Of a stretch of 39,272 nucleotides of DNA, positions 25,964 to 33,775 are shown one piece after another. Source of the DNA: Prevotella sp. GTDB taxonomy: Bacteria; Bacteroidota; Bacteroidia; Bacteroidales; Bacteroidaceae. The stretch is taken from the NCBI GenBank assembly GCA_022771265.1, contig JALFCG010000053.1, forward strand, positions 1 through 39,272. Direction: 5' to 3'. Every line of letters begins with the position of its first letter. Position 1 is the first letter of the stretch. Position numbers and translations under genes: made by a program. A model generated the notes under the pieces. It searched no databases, had not been told where the DNA came from, and saw nothing but the letters and a program-made list of their open reading frames with translations.

Positions 25964-26917
25964 ATGATAAGTTTTTTCAAACGTTTTTCACTACCTGTTT
26001 CGCTACTTGTCGGAATAGTGTTCTATCTGATGTTTTCACGGATTGACATCCTTGTTCCTGTAGGCGATGTGGCAGGACCGTTGCTGCTTGACATAATGCC
26101 GGTAGTGCTTTTCACGATTCTCTACGTGACATTCTGCAAAATCCAGATTAAGGAAATGAAACCTCGAACCTGGCATTTCATTCTCCAAGGCATACGCATT
26201 GTATTGTCAGGACTTTTCGTGTGGCTTATCACTCTTACATCCGATGCCGACACCAAACTCGTGCTGGAAGGTGTCTTCATCTGTATCATCTGTCCTACAG
26301 CCGCGGCTGCTCCTGTAGTAACCGAAAAACTTGGCGGCAGCATTGGCTCGCTGACCATCTACACCATCATTGCCAACGTTGTTACGACAATAATCATTCC
26401 CCTTTTCTTCCCTATGGTGGAGAAGAGTGCCGATATGTCTTTTATCTTCGCGGTGCTTATGGTGCTGAAAAACGTGACCCTTGTACTCGTCGTGCCACTT
26501 GCCTTGGCTCTCATCAGCCGAAAGGTCATACCATCGTTCACCACGTGTCTTGCCAAGAAGAAGAACTTAGGCTTCTACCTATGGTGCATCAACCTCTCCA
26601 TAGTGTCGGGAGTGACCGTTCGCAATATTCTTCAATCCACTGTTTCAGGCACCTCCCTAGTTTTACTGCTCGTCTTGCCGCTTTTCGTCACTGTGGCGCA
26701 GTTTGCCATCGGAAAGGCTGTCGGCAGACCCTTTGGCGACAGCATCAGTGCAGGTCAGGCATTAGGTCAGAAAAATACTGTTGTGGGTATCTGGCTGACC
26801 ATTTCGTTCCTCAACCCGCTTGCTGCAGTTGCCCCTGGTGCTTATGTCCTTTGGCAAAACATGGTCAATGCCTGGCAGTTGTGGTACAAGGAGAAATATG
26901 GAAAGGTGAAATGGTGA
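25964..26917 (+). CDS. BASS-like (bile acid:sodium symporter superfamily) permease
   Basis: A 317-residue membrane protein with about nine or ten helices. ICPTAAAAPVVTEKLGGS (about 106-123) and SAGQALGQKNTVVGIWLT followed by FLNPLAAVAPG (about 261-292) resemble the two crossover-helix motifs of BASS transporters. Known members move organic anions such as bile acids, pantoate or pyruvate with sodium; substrate here unknown. As the last gene of the operon it could export or import a precursor of the alcohol used by the upstream enzymes (inference only). Confidence 0.78.
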   Translation: MISFFKRFSLPVSLLVGIVFYLMFSRIDILVPVGDVAGPLLLDIMPVVLFTILYVTFCKIQIKEMKPRTWHFILQGIRIVLSGLFVWLITLTSDADTKLVLEGVFICIICPTAAAAPVVTEKLGGSIGSLTIYTIIANVVTTIIIPLFFPMVEKSADMSFIFAVLMVLKNVTLVLVVPLALALISRKVIPSFTTCLAKKKNLGFYLWCINLSIVSGVTVRNILQSTVSGTSLVLLLVLPLFVTVAQFAIGKAVGRPFGDSISAGQALGQKNTVVGIWLTISFLNPLAAVAPGAYVLWQNMVNAWQLWYKEKYGKVKW

Positions 26918-26960
26918 ATGCTAAAAAAACTTTTTGCATTATAAAAAACATCAAAAAGAC

Positions 26961-26991
26961 TTTGTTGTTAGCAATTTATTACTTACCTTTG
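26961..26991 (+). promoter_or_regulatory. Consensus promoter of the Cys/Lys-repeat gene
   Basis: TTTG (26961-26964), 19-bp spacer, TACCTTTG (26984-26991) followed by CGCC: an exact match to the Bacteroidetes consensus, suggesting strong expression. Confidence 0.8.
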
Positions 26992-27053
26992 CGCCAAGAA
27001 GGTTTTTCGACCGTTTTTTTTTCATAATGACAATTTTAAACAGAACAAAGAAA

Positions 27054-27341
27054 ATGAAAAAGTACATCGTAATGGTTGCCATAATGATGATGTCTGTTAT
27101 GGCTTACGCACAGGACAACAATACCTGCTGCAAGAAACAAGGAGAAAAGAAAGAGTGCTGCCAGAAGAAATGCAAAAAAGATGGTGACAAGAAGTGTGCC
27201 GATTGCAAAAAGGCTGACACAAAGGAGTGCTGTAAGAATTCAGAAAAGAAATGCTGCAAGGACGCTGACAAGAAGTGCTGCAAGAATGCAGAAAAGAAGT
27301 GCTGCAAGAATGCAGAAAAGAAGTGCGACAAGAAAAAGTAA
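27054..27341 (+). CDS. Secreted Cys/Lys-rich tandem-repeat protein
   Basis: A 95-residue protein: signal peptide 1-19 (ending AYA), then a 76-residue mature chain made almost wholly of Lys, Cys, Asp, Glu, Asn and Ala. It has 16 cysteines, twelve of them in six CC pairs, and about 29 lysines. Four tandem 8-residue units of the form (E/K)CCK(N/D)(S/A)(E/D)K fill residues 58-89. ATG 27054 is fixed by the promoter upstream and gives a clean signal peptide. It is monocistronic with its own terminator. The composition fits a metallothionein-like or disulfide-rich exported protein; which is not known, and I recognise no family. Confidence 0.82.
   Translation: MKKYIVMVAIMMMSVMAYAQDNNTCCKKQGEKKECCQKKCKKDGDKKCADCKKADTKECCKNSEKKCCKDADKKCCKNAEKKCCKNAEKKCDKKK
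27225..27320 (+). repeat. Four 24-bp tandem repeats inside the Cys/Lys gene
   Basis: Units at 27225-27248, 27249-27272, 27273-27296 and 27297-27320. The last two are identical; the first two differ at several positions. A partial fifth unit follows. The period keeps the reading frame, so copy changes would lengthen or shorten the protein by eight residues. Confidence 0.85.
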
Positions 27342-27367
27342 CCGCATCTCCAAACTATCATATTATT

Positions 27368-27404
27368 CATGCCGCACGACACCAAATGCTTGTCGTGCGG
27401 CATG
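27368..27404 (+). terminator. Terminator of the Cys/Lys-repeat gene
   Basis: A perfect 14-bp stem (CATGCCGCACGACA, 27368-27381, with 27391-27404), 9-nt loop, then CTTTTA. Confidence 0.8.
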
Positions 27405-27465
27405 CTTTTACTGAATAATGCAAACAATTGTCAAATTAGTATTATCCGTTTCCACTTTTTTTCAT

Positions 27466-27473
27466 TACCTTTG
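27466..27473 (+). promoter_or_regulatory. -7 element for the GH36-CE7 unit
   Basis: TACCTTTG followed by CACCC, 37 bp before the start codon. No clear TTG at -33. Confidence 0.65.
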
Positions 27474-27510
27474 CACCCAAAATAAAGTATAACCTATTAT
27501 TTACATTTTT

Positions 27511-29712
27511 ATGAACAGAAAGAAACTAACGACACTTGTTTTAAGCTGTCTATCTGCACTCGTCTTGCAGGCAGAAAACATCAGCATCACAACACCACGT
27601 ACTTCACTCGTCGTAGATGCCACCAAAGGCAAGGACCTGAAATTTGTTTATTATGGCGCACGACTCTCTGCCAACGATGCAAAGACTGTGACCGAAGTGG
27701 AAGACCGCTACTATAGTGCTTATCCTGCCTATGGCTTCAACTGCGCGGCAGAACCATGTCTTGCAGTGCGACATGCCGATGGGGACATGACGCTCCAGCT
27801 CGAAGTTACAGGTACCGAACAACGTCAGGAGAAAAGAGCCACAGTACAGGTAGTAAAGATGAAGGACAAAAAGCTACCTTTCTATGTCAACATCTGTTAT
27901 CGTACCTACAACGATGTAGATGTCATTGAGACATGGGCTGAGATTACCAATGGCGAAAAGAAAACTGTCACGCTAACCCGTTTCGATTCTGGCTTCCTGC
28001 CTATCCGACGCGGTAATGTATGGGTGTCACATCTCTATGGGTCATGGGCTAACGAAGGACGACTTAGCGAGGAACCCCTAGAGCCGGGAATGCTCGTCAT
28101 CGAGAACAAGGATGGAGTGCGCAACTCTCACACTTCCCACGGAGAGATTATGTTCTCTCTTGACGGAAAGGGGCGAGAGAACGAAGGCGATGTCATCGGT
28201 GCCGCGATATGCTACACAGGTAACTACAAACTTAGAATCAACACTCACGATGACGAGTGTCACCAGTTCTTCGCAGGCATTAACGAGGAGGCTTCCGAAT
28301 ACCATCTTAAGCGCGGCGAGACTTTTGTCACACCAGTACTCGCATTGACCTACAGTCGTGAAGGAAAGAGCGGGGTCAGCAGAAACTTCCATCGCTGGGG
28401 ACGCAATTATCAGCTTGCCCATGGCAATGAAGTGCGTAAGATTCTGCTCAACAGTTGGGAAGGCGTCTATTTCGATATTAATGAGGAAGGCATGGACCAG
28501 ATGATGGCTGACATAGCCTCAATGGGAGGTGAACTCTTCGTCATGGACGATGGGTGGTTCGGAGAAAAGTATCCCCGAAAGACCGACAACTCTTCTCTTG
28601 GCGACTGGAAGGTGGACAAGGCAAAACTGCCCAACGGCATTGGCGGTTTGCTCTCCGACGCTAAGAAACATGGAATTAAGTTTGGCATCTGGCTCGAGCC
28701 CGAGATGACCAACAATCCCAGTGAGCTTTATGAGCAACATCCCGACTGGGTTGTGAAAGTTCCTGGACGTGACCTCCTTTACGGCCGTGGCGGTACACAG
28801 TTAGTGCTTGACATGGGCAACCCGAAGGTGCAGGACTTTGTGTTCAACACGATCGACGAGCTGATGACGAAATACCCAGAGATTTACTACATCAAGTGGG
28901 ATGCCAACATGAACATCTCCAACCACGGCTCGCAATATCTCTCTGCCGACGACCAGAGTCATCTGCTTGTTGAATACCATCGCGGTCTCGTAAAGACACT
29001 TCAGCGCATTCGTGCAAAATATCCCGACCTCATCATCCAAGACTGTGCTTCTGGAGGTGGACGGGCCAACTGGGGCTATCTGCCTTACTTCGACGAGTTT
29101 TGGGTAAGCGACAATACCGATGCCCTGCAGCGTGTCTATATGCAGTGGGGAACATCCCATTTCTTCCCTGCCATCACTATGGCCTCTCACATCAGTGCTG
29201 CTCCCAACCATCAGACATTCCGCACCGTGCCTCTAAAGTATCGCGTCGATGTGGCAATGAGCGGACGTCTTGGTATGGAAATTCAGCCAAAGAACATGAC
29301 TGACGAAGAAAAAGCTCTCTGCAAGCAAGCCATCGCCGACTATAAGACCATTCGTCCCATTGTGCAGCTTGGTAACATCTATCGCCTGCTCTCGCCCTAC
29401 GATGGTCTCGGTGTGGCATCTCTCATGTATGTTGACGATGCCAAACAAAAGGCTGCCTTCTATTGGTGGAAGACCGAACACTTCTGTAACCAGCATCTCC
29501 CACGTGTGAAGATGTCGGGCCTCGATCCGGAAAAGACCTATCGTGTGAAAGAACTTAACCGCATCGACAACAAACCGCTGAAGTTTGAGGGCAAGACCTT
29601 CACAGGTGCCTATCTTATGGCAAATGGTCTTGACATCCCTTATAATCACAGTGTCGATTACCACAAGCAGAACGACTATTCCAGCCGAGTGCTATATCTC
29701 GAAGCTGAATAA
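27511..29712 (+). CDS. Secreted GH36 alpha-galactosidase
   Basis: Removes terminal alpha-linked galactose from oligo- or polysaccharides. The 733 residues begin with a signal peptide (about 1-21, ending LQA). A beta-sandwich N-terminal domain (about 22-300) is followed by the catalytic barrel: NSWEGVYFDINEE, DDGWFG, GIWLEPEMT, the nucleophile D464 in IKWDANM, and the acid/base region WVSDNTDA (about 531-538). A C-terminal beta domain ends the protein. Length and motif order are normal for family 36. It starts the unit that continues 50 nt later with a CE7 esterase. No SusC/SusD pair is nearby, so binding and uptake genes must be elsewhere. Confidence 0.94.
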   Translation: MNRKKLTTLVLSCLSALVLQAENISITTPRTSLVVDATKGKDLKFVYYGARLSANDAKTVTEVEDRYYSAYPAYGFNCAAEPCLAVRHADGDMTLQLEVTGTEQRQEKRATVQVVKMKDKKLPFYVNICYRTYNDVDVIETWAEITNGEKKTVTLTRFDSGFLPIRRGNVWVSHLYGSWANEGRLSEEPLEPGMLVIENKDGVRNSHTSHGEIMFSLDGKGRENEGDVIGAAICYTGNYKLRINTHDDECHQFFAGINEEASEYHLKRGETFVTPVLALTYSREGKSGVSRNFHRWGRNYQLAHGNEVRKILLNSWEGVYFDINEEGMDQMMADIASMGGELFVMDDGWFGEKYPRKTDNSSLGDWKVDKAKLPNGIGGLLSDAKKHGIKFGIWLEPEMTNNPSELYEQHPDWVVKVPGRDLLYGRGGTQLVLDMGNPKVQDFVFNTIDELMTKYPEIYYIKWDANMNISNHGSQYLSADDQSHLLVEYHRGLVKTLQRIRAKYPDLIIQDCASGGGRANWGYLPYFDEFWVSDNTDALQRVYMQWGTSHFFPAITMASHISAAPNHQTFRTVPLKYRVDVAMSGRLGMEIQPKNMTDEEKALCKQAIADYKTIRPIVQLGNIYRLLSPYDGLGVASLMYVDDAKQKAAFYWWKTEHFCNQHLPRVKMSGLDPEKTYRVKELNRIDNKPLKFEGKTFTGAYLMANGLDIPYNHSVDYHKQNDYSSRVLYLEAE

Positions 29713-29762
29713 GTGCCTGCGTCTATTTAACTACGTTCATATTGATTCTCAATTATTTAGCT

Positions 29763-31055
29763 ATGAAGAAATGTCTATTGTTTTTCATGTTGCTCTGCAG
29801 TGTAATGACCAGCAATGCGGAGAATTATCCTTATCGTTCCGATTTCCTTTGGCTCACTCAGCCCGACCATGCCGACTGGCTCTACAAAACAGGCGAGAAA
29901 GCCAAAGTGGAAGTAGGCTTCTACATTTATGGCGTGCCGCAGGACATCGAGGTGGACTATGAGATAGCACCCGACATGATGCCTGCCACGGCAAAGGGGA
30001 AGATGATGTTGAAGAACGGAAAAGCAATTATCGACATGGGGACGATGAAGAAAGCTGGATTCCTCGACCTAAGGCTCACTGCCAAAAAAGGCGACAGGAC
30101 TTTCCAGCACCATGTGAAGGTTGGTTTCTCTCCCGAGCAACTAAAACCTTATACCAAGAACCCAGCCGACTTTGACTCCTTCTGGAAGGCAACACTTGAC
30201 GAAGCTCGAAAAACTCCCGTCAGCGTTGTCTGCAAAAAGGTAGAAAACTATTCCACCAACGAGATTGACTGTTATCTGCTGAAAATCAAGACCGACAAGT
30301 ATCACAGCGTCTATGGCTATCTTACCAAACCAAAGAAAGCCGGGAAATACCCTGTCGTGCTATGCCCTCCTGGAGCAGGCATAAAGACCATTAAGGAACC
30401 CATGCGTAACACCTACTACGCCCGCAATGGTTTTATACGACTGGAAATGGAGATTCATGGACTTAATCCGGAAATGACCGACGAACAGTTTAAGGAAATA
30501 ACCACAGCCTTTGACCGCGAGAACGGATATCTTACCAACGGACTTGACAACCGCGACAACTACTATATGCGGCATGTCTATGTTGCCTGTGCGCGTGCCT
30601 TGGACTATCTCACGTCACTGCCCGAGTGGGACGGACGCAACGCGTTTGTCCAAGGAGGCAGTCAAGGCGGCGCTCTCGCGTTGATAACTGCAGCCCTCGA
30701 CCCAAGGGTTTCGGCTTGCGTCGCCAATCATCCGGCACTCTCTGACATGGCAGGCTATCTCGACAATCGTGCAGGAGGCTATCCTCATTTCCCACGCCTC
30801 AACTCAATGCTTACACCGGAGAAGGTGAAGACATTGGAGTATTATGATGTGGTGAATTTTGCCCGAAGGATAACATGCCCAGTATTCCTCACATGGGGAT
30901 TCAACGACAATGTTTGTCCGCCTACAACGAGCTATATCGTGTGGAACATGATAACATCGCCCAAGGAATCGCTTATAACACCGATAAACGAGCATTGGAC
31001 AAGTTCTGAGACTAACTACAGTCAGATGTTGTGGTTGAAAAAACAATGCAGGTAA
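29763..31055 (+). CDS. Secreted CE7-type acetyl esterase (acetylxylan esterase family)
   Basis: Removes acetyl groups from xylo-oligosaccharides or similar sugars, by family. The 430 residues start with a signal peptide (about 1-19, ending SNA). A lead domain of about 120 residues is followed by the alpha/beta-hydrolase domain. The catalytic triad is visible: S300 in GGSQGGALAL, D382 in FNDNVCPP, H411 in INEHWTS. YLTKPKKAGKYPVVL and PPGAG form the oxyanion side. ATG 29763 is chosen over 29742 because it gives a proper signal peptide. Co-location with alpha-galactosidase suggests an acetylated, galactose-decorated substrate. Confidence 0.9.
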   Translation: MKKCLLFFMLLCSVMTSNAENYPYRSDFLWLTQPDHADWLYKTGEKAKVEVGFYIYGVPQDIEVDYEIAPDMMPATAKGKMMLKNGKAIIDMGTMKKAGFLDLRLTAKKGDRTFQHHVKVGFSPEQLKPYTKNPADFDSFWKATLDEARKTPVSVVCKKVENYSTNEIDCYLLKIKTDKYHSVYGYLTKPKKAGKYPVVLCPPGAGIKTIKEPMRNTYYARNGFIRLEMEIHGLNPEMTDEQFKEITTAFDRENGYLTNGLDNRDNYYMRHVYVACARALDYLTSLPEWDGRNAFVQGGSQGGALALITAALDPRVSACVANHPALSDMAGYLDNRAGGYPHFPRLNSMLTPEKVKTLEYYDVVNFARRITCPVFLTWGFNDNVCPPTTSYIVWNMITSPKESLITPINEHWTSSETNYSQMLWLKKQCR

Positions 31056-31067
31056 TGCTTTTTTCAG

Positions 31068-31805
31068 CTACACCATTGCCAGCCCACGCATCACCTCTTC
31101 CCATTGGTCGCGGAAGTCAGTCATGCGGTCGAATATCAGGTCAGCCCCTTCGTCGGCAAGCATTTTGTCGGGAAGGGGTCCTGTGTTCACTGCCACGGTG
31201 AAAATCTTGGCAGCCTGTGCTGCACGTACTCCGAGCGGAGCGTTCTCCACTACGATTGCTTCCCATGGTTCCACGCCCGCTTTCACCAGTCCTTTGAGGT
31301 AAGGCTCGGGGTTAGGTTTCCCTCTTTTCACGTCGAAGCTCGACACGATCATGTCAGGCTCGATGAGCCCCTTGAAGTCGTGTGTTAGTTTTTCAAGCAG
31401 CGAATGCTGTCCGCTTCCTGTCACTACTACGATTTTCAGTCCGTCGGCTTTCATCTTCCTCTGCAGTTCAATCACTCCTTTCATTATCTGAGCCTGTGGT
31501 CTTGTGGAGAAGATGCGCGACTTCTCGTCATACATCCTCTGCGACTCTTCGTCGGTGATGTCGACACCTTTTTGTTCTTTCACAATTTTTTTTATCGTCT
31601 CCACTCCTCTCATTCCTTCGTAGGCGTATGCGTCAGCCTCGCTCATTTCTATTCCGAATGATGCCATCGAGGTGTGCCAGCTGTAAGCATGATTAGGCAT
31701 AGAGTCGTAAAGCACTCCGTCCATATCGAAAAGGGCAGCCTTCGGATTTAGTTCCCTGAATCCTGTTTTTCTGAGAAAAATGTCTTTTTCTGTAATGTAC
31801 ATCAT
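31068..31805 (-). CDS. HAD family phosphatase (beta-phosphoglucomutase-like)
   Basis: A 245-residue cytosolic HAD subfamily IA enzyme. Motif I is LFDMDGVLYD (D27 nucleophile, D29), motif II VVTGSGQ, motif III the Lys of KRGKPNPEPYL, and motif IV reads VVENAPLGVRAA where most relatives have ED at the metal site. A helical cap (about 38-105) lies between motifs I and II. The fold covers sugar-phosphate phosphatases and beta-phosphoglucomutases; the substrate cannot be named. It converges on the CE7 gene with a 12-nt gap and has its own promoter. ATGs at 31805 and 31802 are equivalent choices. Confidence 0.9.
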   Translation of the reverse strand: MMYITEKDIFLRKTGFRELNPKAALFDMDGVLYDSMPNHAYSWHTSMASFGIEMSEADAYAYEGMRGVETIKKIVKEQKGVDITDEESQRMYDEKSRIFSTRPQAQIMKGVIELQRKMKADGLKIVVVTGSGQHSLLEKLTHDFKGLIEPDMIVSSFDVKRGKPNPEPYLKGLVKAGVEPWEAIVVENAPLGVRAAQAAKIFTVAVNTGPLPDKMLADEGADLIFDRMTDFRDQWEEVMRGLAMV

Positions 31806-31827
31806 AAAAAGTAAAGTTTTGGTGGTG

Positions 31828-31835
31828 CAAAATTA
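31828..31835 (-). promoter_or_regulatory. -7 element for the HAD phosphatase gene
   Basis: Minus-strand TAATTTTG followed by CACC, 22 bp before the start at 31805. Confidence 0.65.
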
Positions 31836-31920
31836 AGCATTTTTATTGTGTTTTTGGCATTGACATAGGAGAAATGTGGGTAATGGTTGCATTCTTTAAC
31901 ATTTTGTTGTGCCAAAACAA

Positions 31921-31951
31921 TTGTAAATATGGCAGAATAATGCTACTTTTG
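31921..31951 (+). promoter_or_regulatory. Promoter of the fetAB-like unit
   Basis: TTG (31921-31923), 20-bp spacer, TACTTTTG (31944-31951) followed by CAG; 20 bp before the start codon. Confidence 0.7.
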
Positions 31952-31971
31952 CAGAAACAAAACATAATGAT

Positions 31972-32589
31972 ATGCTTGAATTGAAAAATGTGGCTTTTAG
32001 CCACAGTGGCAGATTATTGCAGCAAGGGCTGTCGTTCGTAGCTGAAAGAGGGAAGGTGACTGCTGTTAGTGGACCTTCTGGTTGCGGAAAGACCACCATG
32101 TTAAGGGCTATCCTTGGTTTTCATCCTGTTGACAAGGGCTTCATCAGCATCGACGGCGAGCTGGTCACTGCACTGTCGGCACAGGCGTTCAGACAGTTAG
32201 TGGCATTTGTACCACAGGAATTGTCGTTTCCGCAAGACAGGGTGAAGGACTTTGTTGAGCTACCATTCCGACTGAAAGCCAACAGTCCTCTGCCTTTCTC
32301 GCGTGAAAGGGTTATGGACCAGTGGCATCGTTTGGGTCTCGACTCCTCGCTCTACGACAAGCGGTTAAGCGACATTAGCGGTGGCGAGCGGCAACGCATA
32401 ATGATAGCCAACCTTGGGCTTCTTGGAAAGCCACTCGTGCTGGTCGATGAGCCAACTTCAGCCCTTGACCCTCAGTCAGCCAGTCTTGTCGCCACCTTCT
32501 TGCAAGAACTTGCCCTCAAGGGAGCTGCTGTTCTGGCAGTTACCCACTCTACGGAGTTTGTCTGCGACAACCGGATACTTCTTTCATAG
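31972..32589 (+). CDS. fetA: ABC transporter ATP-binding protein, FetA-like
   Basis: Energises an inner-membrane exporter. The 205 residues contain Walker A GPSGCGKTT (34-42), Q-loop VPQELSFPQD, signature ISGGERQR, Walker B LVLVDEPTSALDP and switch His in AVTHSTE. It is followed after 35 nt by a FetB/UPF0014 permease, the pairing known in E. coli as FetAB (YbbL-YbbM), linked to iron export and resistance to oxidative stress. Substrate in this organism is inferred from that pairing only. Confidence 0.88.
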   Translation: MLELKNVAFSHSGRLLQQGLSFVAERGKVTAVSGPSGCGKTTMLRAILGFHPVDKGFISIDGELVTALSAQAFRQLVAFVPQELSFPQDRVKDFVELPFRLKANSPLPFSRERVMDQWHRLGLDSSLYDKRLSDISGGERQRIMIANLGLLGKPLVLVDEPTSALDPQSASLVATFLQELALKGAAVLAVTHSTEFVCDNRILLS

Positions 32590-32624
32590 GGTGGGAAAAG
32601 ATGAATAATAAAGTGTAAAAAACA

Positions 32625-33422
32625 ATGGATATAAGTATTATAAATATGGTAGTAGGGATGATGCTCATGGCAGTCCCCTTCTACGTTTTTTATAGGTTTC
32701 GGATGGAACTGGTCGCATCGACAGCCGTGGCATTGGCAAGGATGCTGGTGCAGATGACGCTTATTGGAGTTTACCTGAAATACCTCTTCGAGTGGAACAA
32801 TGCTTGTGTGAACATCCTGTGGGTGGTGATAATGGTGGCTGTGGCTTCATTCACAGCCTTGAGGCGGACGCGACTGCGCTGGCAGACAGCCCTCTTTCCC
32901 GTGGCGGCAGGATTCTTCTGCTCGTCGATGGTCGTAGGACTGTATTTCCTGTTTGTTGTGCTCCGACTGCCCAATCCCTTCGACTCCCGCTATTTCATCC
33001 CCGTGATGGGCATATTAATGGGCAACATGCTTAGTGTGGCTGTCATTGCCATTACGAGCTATTATGACTCTCTCCATCGTGAGCTGCCTCAGTATTACTA
33101 CCTCTTGGGTAATGGAGCTACCCATCTTGAGGCAGTCACACCGTTCATACGCGTAGCGTTGGAAAAGTCGTTTGCTCCCTGCATAGCCAATATGGCTGTT
33201 ATGGGCATCGTTTCGCTGCCTGGAACCATGACTGGTCAGATTCTCGGCGGCTCGGCTCCTGGCATCGCTATTAAATATCAGATAATGATAGTCATTATAA
33301 CTTTCTCTGCGTCAATGATTTCGCTTTTCATTACGCTCTATCTTTCCGACCGTAGAACCTTCGATGCCTATGGCCGTTTGAAGAATATTTGGCGCAAGGT
33401 TGACAAAGGTCAATTCCATTGA
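32625..33422 (+). CDS. fetB: ABC transporter permease, FetB/UPF0014 family
   Basis: A 265-residue membrane protein with about seven helices. YYLLGNGATHLEAVTPFIRVALEKSFAPCIANMAVMGIVSLPGTMTGQILGG, described here by its key pieces LGNGATHLEA, ALEKSFAP and LPGTMTGQILGG, is the hallmark of the UPF0014/FetB family. It works with the ATPase encoded just upstream. The last codons and following bases form a small GTCAA/TTGAC inverted repeat, too weak to call a terminator. Confidence 0.9.
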   Translation: MDISIINMVVGMMLMAVPFYVFYRFRMELVASTAVALARMLVQMTLIGVYLKYLFEWNNACVNILWVVIMVAVASFTALRRTRLRWQTALFPVAAGFFCSSMVVGLYFLFVVLRLPNPFDSRYFIPVMGILMGNMLSVAVIAITSYYDSLHRELPQYYYLLGNGATHLEAVTPFIRVALEKSFAPCIANMAVMGIVSLPGTMTGQILGGSAPGIAIKYQIMIVIITFSASMISLFITLYLSDRRTFDAYGRLKNIWRKVDKGQFH

Positions 33423-33492
33423 CGTAGGTCAAAATAAGGGCAAAAAACATGTTTTTTTTCAATAATTGTGTGCGGACACAGTAAAAACGTAT

Positions 33493-33500
33493 TACCTTTG
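33493..33500 (+). promoter_or_regulatory. -7 element for the 34-residue peptide gene
   Basis: TACCTTTG followed by CACCG is a consensus match. A small inverted repeat (TGTGT-GCGG-ACACA, 33467-33480) sits just upstream where the -33 region would be and could be an operator. Confidence 0.75.
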
Positions 33501-33623
33501 CACCGTCGAAAGACAAATAGGAGAAGACATAAGGTAAAATAGATACAGGATAACATTTTTGGATGTGAAGTTGCATCCTACAAAGAAAAAAGATTGTTTA
33601 ATTAAAAAAGAAAGGGTAACATT
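33501..33623 (+). other. Long 5' leader of the 34-residue peptide gene
   Basis: From the -7 element to the start codon is about 120 nt, long for this genome. It contains a 6-bp stem-loop (GGATGT 33561-33566 with GCATCC 33573-33578) and ends with an A-rich stretch and AAAGGG (33611-33616) seven bases before the ATG. That is a rare good Shine-Dalgarno-like site in a Bacteroidetes context. No known riboswitch is recognised. Confidence 0.5.
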
Positions 33624-33728
33624 ATGAGAAAGTTTGTAAACAAGCTGACAGAAAGTAAGAAGTTCAACAAGTATTGCGTGAACGTTCTGAGAATGTACAA
33701 CTACGGAAGAGTTAACATGCCAGTATAA
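33624..33728 (+). CDS. Small cationic protein, 34 residues, unknown function
   Basis: The frame reads MRKFVNKLTESKKFNKYC then VNVLRMYNYGRVNMPV. It has eight Lys/Arg and one Glu, so a net charge near +7, one Cys (residue 18) and three Tyr. It has no signal peptide or membrane helix; the first 25 residues could form an amphipathic helix. Coding is supported by the whole unit: consensus promoter, Shine-Dalgarno-like site, an uninterrupted ATG-to-TAA frame, then a T-rich terminator 7 nt after the stop. It stands between fetB and the minus-strand yeiH gene, with no partner. The charge would suit a ribosome- or nucleic-acid-associated role, but that is speculation. Confidence 0.7.
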   Translation: MRKFVNKLTESKKFNKYCVNVLRMYNYGRVNMPV

Positions 33729-33734
33729 TAAAAG

Positions 33735-33772
33735 GAGTCCGCAACCGACAATGGTTACGGACTCTTTTTTTT
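33735..33772 (+). terminator. Terminator of the 34-residue peptide gene
   Basis: GAGTCCGCAACC (33735-33746) pairs with GGTTACGGACTC (33753-33764), one mismatch, 6-nt loop, then eight T. A textbook intrinsic terminator, 7 nt after the stop codon. Confidence 0.9.
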
Positions 33773-33775
33773 ATG

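Noticed and set aside
26921..26942. Terminator after the BASS-like permease
   Set aside because: The AATGC/GCATT hairpin is nearly all A-T and lacks a T-run; too weak to call.
26221..27027. A 268-codon plus-strand frame overlapping the BASS-like permease
   Set aside because: It is another frame of the permease coding sequence, with a very Cys/His/Arg-rich, non-protein-like translation, and it runs across the next promoter.
27225..27320. CRISPR-like array
   Set aside because: The 24-bp units are contiguous without spacers, keep the reading frame and encode protein.
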